This document shows, piece after piece, positions 34,704 to 43,174 of a DNA stretch of 64,000 bases (its first letter is position 1; the number at the start of each line of letters is the position of its first letter). A program made the translations under genes and the position numbers. The notes under the pieces were generated by a model. The model made no database searches, was not told where the DNA came from, and saw only the letters and a program-made list of their open reading frames with translations. Origin of the DNA: Verrucomicrobiales bacterium (GTDB lineage Bacteria > Verrucomicrobiota > Verrucomicrobiia > Verrucomicrobiales > DEV007); NCBI GenBank assembly GCA_029213005.1, contig JARGPI010000029.1:1-64000 (forward strand). The letters are read 5' to 3'.

Positions 34704-35498
34704 ATGGCCGGTCGGAAAGTGGGAATTCTGGATTCCGGAGTCGGAGGTTTGTCCGTGCTTCGGGAAATCCGGAACCGGCTTCCCGATCTGGATCTCCACT
34801 ACATCGGAGATTCCGCGTGGTGTCCTTACGGCGTGAGGAGTTCCGAAGAGATCTGCGGCCGGGTCGGGAAGATCGTCGATTACCTGCTGACTCAGGAGGT
34901 GTCTCTAATCGTTTTGGCCTGCAATTCCGCGACGATTCATGCGGTGGAGTGGTTGCGAAATATCTACACGGTTCCTTTTGTCGGGATGGAGCCCGGCGTG
35001 AAGCCCGCATCCGCCGCCACCAAATCGGGAGTGATTGGAGTCCTCGCCACTGAGGCATCGATTGCCGGTGAGAAGTTTCATCGGCTTGTCGATTCAACTG
35101 CGCACGGCGTGACGGTGATCACGCAGCCCTGCCCGAAATTTGTAGAAATGGTTGAACGGGGGATTCTTGAAGGTCCCGCCGTCGACGATGCGATTCACGA
35201 ATACACCGATCAAATTGTCGAAAAAGGTGCCGATGTCGTCGTTCTGGGATGCACTCATTATCCCTTTCTTCGCGAATCCATCCGCAGAATTCTTCCCGAC
35301 TCTGTGACAATAATTGATACCGGGGAAGCCGTGGCCCGCCGCGTGGCGAGCCTTTTAGAGGAAGCCACCGGTAGCGGTGAAACGGTGATCGAGACCACCG
35401 GCGACCTTGAACTCTGGAATCAGGTGGTTCCGGTGTTACTGGATAGACCGGCGGCGGCGCTGGCTTGTCGAAAGTTGGTGGAAGACTCCGCTCAATAA
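34704..35498 (+). CDS. murI: Glutamate racemase
   Basis: Makes D-glutamate for peptidoglycan. It has 264 residues from ATG 34704, where the family start KVGILDSGVGGLSVLREI begins. The two catalytic cysteines are C73 in LACNSATIHA and C183 in LGCTHYPFL. A TTG-initiated extension back to 34653 lies inside aroG and is rejected. It is convergent with the MYG1-family gene, with only 3 bp between the stops. Confidence 0.96.
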   Translation: MAGRKVGILDSGVGGLSVLREIRNRLPDLDLHYIGDSAWCPYGVRSSEEICGRVGKIVDYLLTQEVSLIVLACNSATIHAVEWLRNIYTVPFVGMEPGVKPASAATKSGVIGVLATEASIAGEKFHRLVDSTAHGVTVITQPCPKFVEMVERGILEGPAVDDAIHEYTDQIVEKGADVVVLGCTHYPFLRESIRRILPDSVTIIDTGEAVARRVASLLEEATGSGETVIETTGDLELWNQVVPVLLDRPAAALACRKLVEDSAQ

Positions 35499-35501
35499 TT
35501 T

Positions 35502-36374
35502 CTATTTCACGGCCATCGTGATCAAATCTTTGAGCCGCGCTTCTTCGGTCGCAGAGGTCTTGCAGACGAATCCCCGGGCGTGGGCGAAGTGAACGTCTTC
35601 GCAGGCGTTTTCCAGAGCGGAAAAATCGACCCGCTGATCGTCGTTGTAGCGGGAGAGACCAAATCCGTCGCCGCGCCGATCCGGATAGACAATGGCGATG
35701 ACGGTTTCCTCTTTACCCTGCTCCTCGATGTATCTCCCCAGACCGCTGCTGGCGTCGTCGGGCAGAGGATTTGTCCGCGGCATGTAGATCACTTCATAGG
35801 GGCCGAATGAGGATGATTCCAACGTCCAGAACTGGGCGTGCTGGTCAATATATTCGAGGCGGGTTCTCAGTTCCTTCAGATAGGTAATGAGGTCTTCGCC
35901 AATCATATTCATAAACTGCCAGATCGGGGAATCCGGAGTCAGTTCGGTGCATTTCGCGAATCGGCGCAGGAGGGTGATATCTACCGGGGAATTGGTTTTT
36001 GAGATGATTTCCCGTTCCACACCGAGCCATTTAGCGGTTTCGTTAGGGCCGCGGGTGTCAAACCATTCAGCAGGCTCGAGCCAGTCACAGAATTTCCGGG
36101 CATCGTCGTAAAGTTCGAGGTGCTGAAGCACGAGACTGAGGGCGCAGGTTGGTGGGTAGTCGCGGGGGAACTGGTGATGATCGAAATTTCCGCGTTCCGG
36201 ATCGTGTTCATGTCCCACGTCGATGACGAGGGTTTCCGGATCGGCGAGGTCTTCCGGAGTCGGTTCGCGACGCACCACGGGAGCCTGATGAATATGGACG
36301 AGCAGGCTGCAGGCTAAAAGGTCGTCTTTGTGCGCTCCACCAGGGTGCGTCAGAATTTGCCGAATGGTTTTCAT
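35502..36374 (-). CDS. MYG1-family (UPF0160) metal-dependent protein
   Basis: A 290-residue member of the MYG1/UPF0160 family, a DHH-like phosphoesterase fold. Metal-binding signatures are ILTHPGGAHKDDLLAC (H10, H15, D17) and IDVGHEHDPERGNFDHHQ. The eukaryotic homologue is an RNA exonuclease; activity of the bacterial proteins is not established. The frame is open to 36512, but the ATG at 36374 gives the family start (MKTIRQILTHPGG). It is divergent from the Gfo/Idh/MocA gene with an 84-bp gap. Confidence 0.88.
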   Translation of the reverse strand: MKTIRQILTHPGGAHKDDLLACSLLVHIHQAPVVRREPTPEDLADPETLVIDVGHEHDPERGNFDHHQFPRDYPPTCALSLVLQHLELYDDARKFCDWLEPAEWFDTRGPNETAKWLGVEREIISKTNSPVDITLLRRFAKCTELTPDSPIWQFMNMIGEDLITYLKELRTRLEYIDQHAQFWTLESSSFGPYEVIYMPRTNPLPDDASSGLGRYIEEQGKEETVIAIVYPDRRGDGFGLSRYNDDQRVDFSALENACEDVHFAHARGFVCKTSATEEARLKDLITMAVK

Positions 36375-36458
36375 GAGCGCGCAGTGTAAACCGGTCGATC
36401 TTCTTCTCAAGTTTCCAGTTTTCCTTTGCCTGTCGGAGGTAACTCGCCAAGTTCCGGT

Positions 36459-37580
36459 ATGGAAAAAATGCGTATCGCACTGCTCGGCCACCGTTTTATG
36501 GGGCGTGCTCATTCAAATGCCTGGCGACAGGTCTCAAAATTTTTCGATCCTCCGTTTGAACCGGTTCTTCAAGTCGTTTGTGGCAGGGATCGCGAAGACC
36601 TCCAAACCTTTGCCGATAAATGGGGCTGGGCGGAAGTCGAAACGGACTGGATGAAGGTGATGGAGCGGGATGATATCGATATCATCGACATCGCGCTCCC
36701 GACGCACATGCATGCCGAGACCGCGATCGCAGCGGCTGAGGCGGGGAAACATATTTTCTGTGAGAAGCCGTTCTGCAATACCCTCGCTCAGGCCGAGGCG
36801 ATGCTCGCGGTCGCGGAGGATGCGGGAGTGGTCCATTATTTGAATCACAATTACCGCCGTTGTCCCGCGGTCTTTCTCGCGAAGCAGATGATCGATTCCG
36901 GCGAAATCGGAAAAATTCTTCACTGGCGGGGAGCCTATCAGCAAAGCTGGCTGCTCGATCCAAAGCATCCGATTGACTGGAAATTGCGTCGTGACACAGC
37001 AGCGGCGGGACCTCTCTGGGATCTCGGATCACATGCCGTGGACCTCGCCCATTTCCTGGTCGGTGATTTTGCCAATATCACCTGCCAAACCACGCAGTTT
37101 CAAAAGGAACGCCCTCTGGCTGATAATCCCTCGAAAAAGGGGGCCGTGGAAGTGGAGTGCTCCGCTCTCATGCTGGCGGAATTTAAAAACGGGGCTCAGG
37201 GCACCATTGAAACGACCCGCTACGCCTCGGGACGTCGCAACCGCCATACCTTCGAGGTTTATGGCACCAAAGGCTCGCTGACCTGGGATATGGAGGACAT
37301 GAATCGTCTCAAATTTTATTCAGAAAAAGACCCGAAAGAGACCTCCGGTTTCCGGGACATTATGGTAACTGAGCCAACGCATGAATATGCGAAGAACTGG
37401 TGGCCTCCGGGACACATTATCGGTTATGAGCATGGTTTTGTGCATGCCGCTGCGGATTTTCTGGAGGCGATCAAAACCAAGCAGGGCATCACGCCTGATT
37501 TTGCGGATGGGGTGAAAATCACCCGCGTGCTCGAAGCCGCTCTGGAATCATCGGAGACCCATTGCCGGGTCGCGCTTTGA
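36459..37580 (+). CDS. Gfo/Idh/MocA-family oxidoreductase
   Basis: A 373-residue NAD(P)-dependent sugar/inositol-type dehydrogenase. The N-terminal Rossmann motif is RIALLGHRFMGRAHSNAW, and the cofactor/catalytic region CEKPFCNTLAQAE contains the conserved EKP. The C-terminal alpha/beta domain has DLGSHAVDLAHFLVG and GTIETTRYASGRRNRHTFEVYGTKGSL. I chose the ATG at 36459, as the upstream frame to 36426 lacks homology. The substrate is probably a sugar or cyclitol. It is not in an obvious catabolic operon; a GC-rich stem-loop follows. Confidence 0.9.
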   Translation: MEKMRIALLGHRFMGRAHSNAWRQVSKFFDPPFEPVLQVVCGRDREDLQTFADKWGWAEVETDWMKVMERDDIDIIDIALPTHMHAETAIAAAEAGKHIFCEKPFCNTLAQAEAMLAVAEDAGVVHYLNHNYRRCPAVFLAKQMIDSGEIGKILHWRGAYQQSWLLDPKHPIDWKLRRDTAAAGPLWDLGSHAVDLAHFLVGDFANITCQTTQFQKERPLADNPSKKGAVEVECSALMLAEFKNGAQGTIETTRYASGRRNRHTFEVYGTKGSLTWDMEDMNRLKFYSEKDPKETSGFRDIMVTEPTHEYAKNWWPPGHIIGYEHGFVHAAADFLEAIKTKQGITPDFADGVKITRVLEAALESSETHCRVAL

Positions 37581-37596
37581 TCCCGGCCCCGAATTT

Positions 37597-37618
37597 GCCC
37601 GCGACGCTACGTCGCGGG
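37597..37618 (+). terminator. GC-rich stem-loop after the oxidoreductase gene
   Basis: CCCGCGACG pairs perfectly with CGTCGCGGG around CTA, 17 bp after the stop codon. There is no T-run, so termination is uncertain. Similar motifs scatter widely in PVC genomes as intergenic hairpins. Confidence 0.5.
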
Positions 37619-37737
37619 GAATGTCGGGCGGTAATTTTCATGTTGGACAGTTTCGTGCGTCTGTCAGTGGGCTTTTATCGTTTTCGCTAACAAAACCCAA
37701 AAAGCGGAAATAGCCCCTGATACGGCCTCTTGATAAA

Positions 37738-40700
37738 ATGACCGAAAATCGCGAAACTATACCCGTGAAATTACGTTTACGCCTCTCCGCCCCCGGATTG
37801 ATGGTCGCTGCTTTGGCTTTGATCAATATTTCGCAGGCCGAATTAACTCCCAAAGATTACACGGTTTCCGATGGATTGACGGTTACCAGCGCGGTCAAAC
37901 CGGGGCTCGTCAAACATCCGATGATGACGACTCTCGACGATATGGGACGTCTCTTTGTGGCAGAGAGTTCCGGTGTCAATCTCGATAAAGAGGAGTTGCT
38001 CAAAGAGAAGCCTCACTCGATCAAACGGTTAACCGATACCGATGGCGACGGAGTCTTTGACGAGGCGACCACTTTCGCTGACGGGATGACCTTTCCCCAG
38101 GGGGCACTCTGGGTTTACGACAGTCTGTATGTGATGTCGCCTCCGGGTCTGTGGAATCTGCAGGACACTGACGACGATGGCATTGCAGATAAACGGGAGA
38201 TGATTGTCTCGGGCTTTGATTTCACAGGTAACGCGGCGGATGTGCACGGTCCGTTTCTACACCCCAATGGCCGATTGTATTGGTGCCATGGCCGGAAGGG
38301 CCACGAGGTGACGGATCCTCAGAGCGGAAAATTAGTCAGCAAGGCGAAAGGAGCCCGGATCTGGTCCTGCGAAATTGATGGAAGCGATGTGCGGGTGCAC
38401 GCGGGCGGGGGAATGGACAACCCGGTGGAAGTCGATTTTACGGAAACAGGGGAGATCATCGGATCGGTTAATTTGTTTTACGGAAAACCGAGGGGCGACA
38501 CGCTGGTTCATTGGTTGTATGGCGGCGCTTATCCGAGACGGGATCAGGGAGCGGTGCTCGCGGAGTTCAAACGGACCGGACCTCTCCTCGGCGAACTGCA
38601 TAATTTCGGGCACGTGGCGGTTTCCGGAATGTGCCGGTATCGGAGCGGGGCCTTGAATCCCGACTGGAAAGATCAGTGGCTCGTGTCGCATTTTAATTCC
38701 AACCAGGTCACGATGACGAAGCTGGAAAAAAGCGGCTCGACCTACGAAGCGACCGGCACAGAGACCATTTTTCAACTGAACCGCCCCAATGCCCACCTCA
38801 CCGATGTGATGGAGGATCGGAACGGCGATCTACTCGTCATCGATACCGGGGGATGGTTTCGGAAAGGCTGTCCTTCCTCACAGGTCGCCCGTCCCGAGGT
38901 AGCTGGCGGGATTTATCGAGTCAGTAAAAAGGATAAACCTTATGAGCAGGTCAAATTTCCTACGGTAACCCAGTGGGAGGCCTTTGATCCGATTCAGGTC
39001 GCCGCCCAGATCAAAACCGAACACGCCTTTCTGCGGGACCGGGTCGTGACGGAGTTCGCGATTCGGGGGCATTCCTCAATTCCTGAGATCGAATTGATTC
39101 TCGATGATCCCGAATCCACCCCCGATCAGCGGAGAGCCTGCGTCTGGGCGCTCGCGAGGATGCGTTTTTCCGATTCACCGGATTTGATTCGCCGCACTTT
39201 ACGGGATCCTGATCCAACCGTGAAAATCGCGGCTTGTAATGCGTTTGCGGTGACCCGGTCGTGGCAGCAAATCGCTGAAAATGAACCGAATGAGCTGATT
39301 TATGAGCTGGAACGAAATAAGACCATTTCCGGTGCCCTGGCTGATCTCGTCAGAGGAGGCGATCCGGAAGTCGCGCGAAATGCGGCGATGGCGCTCGGGT
39401 CGATGGCGGAAGTCAGATCGATCGGCAGTCTGTTTGGTCGAGTCGGCCGGGAAGGGGTGGATCGTGCCCTGCAGCACGCCATCACCTATGCGCTGATCCA
39501 GATGGAAGATCCGGAACCGGTTCGGGAGCAATTAAAGAGTGGAAATGCGGCTCAGAAGAATGTCGCGCTTTGGGCACTCGAGGGCATGGAGGAATATGAA
39601 CTGGAATTTCTCGATGTGGTTCTCCTGCTCGACAGCGGAGATGAAACCCTCCGCGAAACGGTAGCGGAAATCGCGAGAGCTCATCCCGAATGGGACGGCG
39701 CGATCGCCAATCAGTTCTATCTCTTCACCGATGAGTTAACGCCCCAGAAAGAGGCGCAGATCCTCGAGCTGGCTCCCGGGTTTACCCGCACACCGCCGAT
39801 TCTCTCCTTTGTCACTTATCTGATGAATCATCAGGATGAGGCCGTTTCAAGTCTCGCCGGAAAACTGCTCCCCCAGTTTTCGAATTATGAATTCCAGAAG
39901 GAATGGGAGGAGCCCTTTCGAAATTGGCTGGAGAATCCTGATACGAGGATGGTTGCGCTCGACAGCTTGGCCAATACCAAAACCGATCTTTTCGATGAAG
40001 ACCTCACCGCTATTGCCGCCGATACCGAAGCATCGCCAATTGTGAGAATCAAAGCGCTGCAGGCGAAGTCGCAGAAAAGTCAGGTCCTTTCCGATGCCGC
40101 TTTCGAGCTGATTGTCGATATTTTGACCAATAGCAAAGACAGCGCTCTCCGCGCCACCGCGATTCGCATTCTGGAAAAATCCGGACTGAATGTGAAGCAG
40201 CGGAATACGATCGCCGGGATGCTCGATCAGGCCGATCCCGTCGAGTTACCCGGTCTATTCAGGATTTTCCGGACGATTCCAAACGAAGAGCAGGCCAAAA
40301 TCCTCGTGGAAACCCTGCCGAAGTCGCCCGGATTTGGAGGACTTAGCATGGCAGAGGTCCGCGGGAAGTTTTCCGGATTCAATTCAGAAATTCGCGATGC
40401 GATTGATGATGCAGTAGCGAAAGTCGAGGAGCAGAACGAAGCGCGAAAAGAAAAACTCACCTCGCTCGTCGCCGAGATTGAGAAAGGCGATCCTGAGCAG
40501 GGGAAGCTTCATTTTAAAGCCGGAAAAGGCGCTTGCATCACCTGTCACAAAATAGGTGAAGAGGGGAAAATGATAGGGCCCGATTTATCAAAGCTCGGGA
40601 ACATCAGAAAACCGGTCGACTTTATCGAATCGATTCTCTATCCCAGTGAATCGATTGCGCGAGATTACGAAAGTTATCTGGTTAGCCTGAAAGACGACAG

Positions 40701-40902
40701 TCAGCACATCGGTGTGATTCACGAAGAAACCGAGCAGGTTGTTTTCCTGACCGATATGACGGGGCTGGTTCACGAGCTGGACCGGAATAAGATAAAAGAA
40801 ATTCAGCGAAATCCCTATTCGCTGATGCCGGTAGGGCTCGATCAGAGCATGGAACAACAGGAACTGCTTGACCTCGTCAGCTACCTGATGAGTCTCAAAT
40901 AG
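37738..40902 (+). CDS. PVC-type membrane-bound dehydrogenase with HEAT repeats and haem-binding C-terminus
   Basis: A 1054-residue exported protein. The signal region reads RLSAPGLMVAALALINISQA. An N-terminal beta-propeller dehydrogenase-like domain covers about 40-400 (MMTTLDDMGRLFVAESSG, LTDTDGDGVFDEATTFADGM, HNFGHVAVSGMCRYRSG). About 420-880 are HEAT-like helical repeats (DPDPTVKIAACNAFAV, DPEVARNAAMALGSM). The C-terminal cytochrome-like module carries CITCH (C933-H937) and DLSKLGNIRKPVDFIESILYPSESIARDYESY, typical of TIGR02603. Such proteins are abundant in Planctomycetota and Verrucomicrobiota, and are linked to sugar or alcohol oxidation only by inference. It has its own 157-bp upstream region. 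Confidence 0.92.
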   Translation: MTENRETIPVKLRLRLSAPGLMVAALALINISQAELTPKDYTVSDGLTVTSAVKPGLVKHPMMTTLDDMGRLFVAESSGVNLDKEELLKEKPHSIKRLTDTDGDGVFDEATTFADGMTFPQGALWVYDSLYVMSPPGLWNLQDTDDDGIADKREMIVSGFDFTGNAADVHGPFLHPNGRLYWCHGRKGHEVTDPQSGKLVSKAKGARIWSCEIDGSDVRVHAGGGMDNPVEVDFTETGEIIGSVNLFYGKPRGDTLVHWLYGGAYPRRDQGAVLAEFKRTGPLLGELHNFGHVAVSGMCRYRSGALNPDWKDQWLVSHFNSNQVTMTKLEKSGSTYEATGTETIFQLNRPNAHLTDVMEDRNGDLLVIDTGGWFRKGCPSSQVARPEVAGGIYRVSKKDKPYEQVKFPTVTQWEAFDPIQVAAQIKTEHAFLRDRVVTEFAIRGHSSIPEIELILDDPESTPDQRRACVWALARMRFSDSPDLIRRTLRDPDPTVKIAACNAFAVTRSWQQIAENEPNELIYELERNKTISGALADLVRGGDPEVARNAAMALGSMAEVRSIGSLFGRVGREGVDRALQHAITYALIQMEDPEPVREQLKSGNAAQKNVALWALEGMEEYELEFLDVVLLLDSGDETLRETVAEIARAHPEWDGAIANQFYLFTDELTPQKEAQILELAPGFTRTPPILSFVTYLMNHQDEAVSSLAGKLLPQFSNYEFQKEWEEPFRNWLENPDTRMVALDSLANTKTDLFDEDLTAIAADTEASPIVRIKALQAKSQKSQVLSDAAFELIVDILTNSKDSALRATAIRILEKSGLNVKQRNTIAGMLDQADPVELPGLFRIFRTIPNEEQAKILVETLPKSPGFGGLSMAEVRGKFSGFNSEIRDAIDDAVAKVEEQNEARKEKLTSLVAEIEKGDPEQGKLHFKAGKGACITCHKIGEEGKMIGPDLSKLGNIRKPVDFIESILYPSESIARDYESYLVSLKDDSQHIGVIHEETEQVVFLTDMTGLVHELDRNKIKEIQRNPYSLMPVGLDQSMEQQELLDLVSYLMSLK

Positions 40903-40951
40903 AAATACCTACTGGACTAAGCGGTCTTTGAGGCCAAATTGTTACGGAACA

Positions 40952-41506
40952 ATGAGTGATAGCGAGCACGAGCACGAAGAGGACATTTATGCCGGGGTTC
41001 CCCGGGAACCCATCCCAAAGATTTTATTCTCATTCTATGAGGACCGGCCTTTTGTCTCCTGCACTCGTTGTGGGGAGAGTCTCGCTGACTTTCCCGGAGG
41101 CTATAAAGTTTCGAAAAATTTCAAGAAAGGTGAAGTCATCATCGAATACGCCCTCTGTATGCCATGCATGGAAGGGATGATGAACGAAGCCTCTGAGGAA
41201 TCCAAAAAGGTACTGCACGAATTTCAGGAAGAACGCTTCCGGAACGTCTCCGGTTTTGAAGAATGTGCGCTCTGTGAGAAGACGCAGGATACCGCACGCG
41301 GCGAAGAATTCGGGCTGACGGGTATCTGTCAGGGTGGCGACATGATCGACAGCGCGATGATCTGCATCGAGTGTATGGAAGACATGTCCGAAATCATTTC
41401 CGATGAAACCCGTGGCAAATGGAATCGCTTCCGCGAAGAAAACTTCCCCGGTGTCCCCGGCGATTTCGAGCCCATGCCCGAGAAGCCGACTCCCATGGTT
41501 TTTTAG
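40952..41506 (+). CDS. Unknown cytoplasmic protein with two Cys4 zinc-finger modules
   Basis: A 184-residue acidic protein with no signal peptide and no family name I recognise. Two similar modules are visible: FVSCTRCGESLADF...YALCMPCMEGMMNE (about 33-83) and EECALCEKTQ...MICIECMEDMSEI (about 100-150). Each has a CxxC pair, about 35 residues, then a second CxxC, as in treble-clef or rubredoxin-like zinc sites. Each module is followed by a helix ending in a similar F-x-E-E-x-F segment (HEFQEERFRNVSGF, NRFREENFPGVPGDF), so the protein is an internal duplication. A nucleic-acid- or protein-binding role is possible. The stop lies two bases before a composite repeat. Confidence 0.8.
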   Translation: MSDSEHEHEEDIYAGVPREPIPKILFSFYEDRPFVSCTRCGESLADFPGGYKVSKNFKKGEVIIEYALCMPCMEGMMNEASEESKKVLHEFQEERFRNVSGFEECALCEKTQDTARGEEFGLTGICQGGDMIDSAMICIECMEDMSEIISDETRGKWNRFREENFPGVPGDFEPMPEKPTPMVF

Positions 41507-41507
41507 G

Positions 41508-41648
41508 ATTGTACAGGGTACAATTCCAGACTGTACAGGGTACAATTTACTCTTGTTCTTGCTCCTACTCTTGTTCTTGATCCCCGTTTTTCGAGCAAGA
41601 GCAAGAGCAAGAGCAAGAGCAAGAGCAAGAGCAAGAGCAAGAGCAAGA
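41508..41648. repeat. Composite palindrome/GAGCAA repeat element (copy D, most complete)
   Basis: Two direct near-palindromes, ATTGTACAGGGTACAAT (41508-41524) and CTGTACAGGGTACAAT (41531-41546), precede the degenerate arm (41548-41580, CTCTTG/TTCTTG/CTCCTA units). The TCCCCGTTTTTC loop and nine perfect GAGCAA units (41593-41646) follow. The degenerate arm can fold back on the pure arm with a 12-base loop. It separates the zinc-finger gene from the ADP-ribosylglycohydrolase and sits entirely between genes. Confidence 0.92.
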
Positions 41649-41715
41649 ATCCACCGCTCCCGAAAGATCCAAGTAAATGATGGCTTCAAATTGGGCCTTG
41701 TGGTAGAAGTCCGTC

Positions 41716-42501
41716 ATGATGCTTGGAGCAATCGCAGGTGATATAATCGGCTCAATTTTTGAGTCAAAGAACATAAAGCACGCGGATTTCGAACCGCTTT
41801 TCCAGATCAACACGACCTGGACCGACGACACGGTTTTAACCCTCGCTACCGCAGACTTGCTCACCTATGGCGGGACCTATGCGGATGTCTATCAGATCTA
41901 TGGATGCCGATATCCTTTTGCGGGCTACGGCGGGAGTTTTTTCGAGTGGATGAAAAAAGAAAACCCCGCTCCTTACAACAGTTGGGGAAACGGTGCCGGC
42001 ATGCGAGTCAGCCCGATCGGTTGGGCACGCGACTCCGTTGACGAAGTTCTGGCAGAGGCGGAACGCTCTGCCGAAGTGACCCACAATCACCCCGAGGGGA
42101 TCAAAGGAGCTAAGGCGATTGCTCTTGCTGTCTATTTGGCCCGCACCGGTGTTAGTAAAGAAAAGATCCGTCGCGAGATTGAAGATCGCTTCGAGTATAA
42201 CCTATCCCGTACCCTGGATGAGATCAGGCCCAAGTATGGATTTGATGTCAGTTGTCAGGGATCCGTCCCCGAAGCTATCATCGCTTTTCTCGAGTCGACC
42301 GATTTCGAATCCGCAATTCGTTTAGCCATATCCATCGGTGGAGACAGTGACACCATCGCCTGCATGGCCGGATCCATCGCTCAGGCTCACTACGGAAAAA
42401 TCCCTGCGGCAATTACCGACACCTGTCGCGAAAAACTCCACAAGCGCCTCCTCCCGGTGCTGGATGAATTCTGTGAAAAGTATCCGGATGTCGACAAGTA
42501 G
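41716..42501 (+). CDS. ADP-ribosylglycohydrolase family protein
   Basis: A 261-residue ARH/DraG-family hydrolase. The metal-binding signatures are MLGAIAGDIIGS, TTWTDDTVLTLA (first Asp pair) and ISIGGDSDTIACMAGSIAQA (second). The family removes ADP-ribose from proteins or small molecules, using two Mg ions. The substrate is unknown, and no partner ADP-ribosyltransferase (such as DraT) is nearby. Start ATG 41716; the next codon is also ATG. The GAGCAA repeat ends 67 bp upstream, so its promoter may be embedded in or beside the repeat. Confidence 0.92.
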   Translation: MMLGAIAGDIIGSIFESKNIKHADFEPLFQINTTWTDDTVLTLATADLLTYGGTYADVYQIYGCRYPFAGYGGSFFEWMKKENPAPYNSWGNGAGMRVSPIGWARDSVDEVLAEAERSAEVTHNHPEGIKGAKAIALAVYLARTGVSKEKIRREIEDRFEYNLSRTLDEIRPKYGFDVSCQGSVPEAIIAFLESTDFESAIRLAISIGGDSDTIACMAGSIAQAHYGKIPAAITDTCREKLHKRLLPVLDEFCEKYPDVDK

Positions 42502-42525
42502 GTAAATCATGCCATCGCCCGTATA

Positions 42526-42564
42526 GTAGCATCTAATATGCTAAGTAATAGATGTGGGTGCTAC
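42526..42564. terminator. Bulged stem-loop after the ADP-ribosylglycohydrolase gene
   Basis: GTAGCATCTA pairs with TAGATG...TGCTAC with a short asymmetric bulge. An alternative inner hairpin TAGCAT/ATGCTA is also possible. It lies 24 bp after the stop codon without a clear T-run. Confidence 0.35.
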
Positions 42565-42599
42565 CGTTCCAAAATTAACGATACCCGTCGCCCTGTAAA

Positions 42600-43097
42600 A
42601 TGATCACTTGTCGCCGAGCAACCAGGAATGATGTTTCGCTATTCAAAGAGGTGCGCTTGAAGGCACTAAAGGACTGTCCGGATGCCTATGGGTCGACCTA
42701 CGAGTCGGCAATAAAACGCGACCAACTTTCCTGGGAAGAGCAACTGTGGTCGACCATAAGTGGCGGCGATCGGAACACTCAGTTTGCGTTCGAGGGTGAT
42801 CGTTGCATCGGCATCGCTGCGTTGTATCGCGAGCCGGCGGCTCCATCTGGTGATATTATCATGATGTGGGTCGATCCCGAATACCGGGGCTCCGGCGCGG
42901 CTGCAGCGCTGGTGGGCAATTTGATAAGCTGGGCAAAGGAATCGGGATTCACGGCAGTCTGCCTGGACGTGACTGACTCGAACGCACGTGCCATCCAGTT
43001 TTACGAAAATCAAGGATTTCACGATACCGGAGAGAAGGTCGAAGTTGATTATGCCCGCAATCTCAGCGGCATCCGTATGACCCGATCATTGATCTGA
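42600..43097 (+). CDS. GNAT N-acetyltransferase
   Basis: A 165-residue GNAT enzyme. The acetyl-CoA-binding loop is MMWVDPEYRGSGAAAALVGNLISWA (R-G-x-G-x-A), preceded by the strand CIGIAALYREP and followed by LDVTDSNARAIQFYENQGFHDTG. Substrate unknown; it could act on an antibiotic, polyamine or protein. It differs clearly from the RimI-like protein earlier in the window. No operon partner: it has gaps of 98 bp and 77 bp on either side. Confidence 0.88.
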   Translation: MITCRRATRNDVSLFKEVRLKALKDCPDAYGSTYESAIKRDQLSWEEQLWSTISGGDRNTQFAFEGDRCIGIAALYREPAAPSGDIIMMWVDPEYRGSGAAAALVGNLISWAKESGFTAVCLDVTDSNARAIQFYENQGFHDTGEKVEVDYARNLSGIRMTRSLI

Positions 43098-43174
43098 CGT
43101 GATTTTGCGAGGTATTTCGACGATTTAATGAAAGTAGACAAAGCTCGGGTTTTCCGATAGAACCGTCCGTTGGA

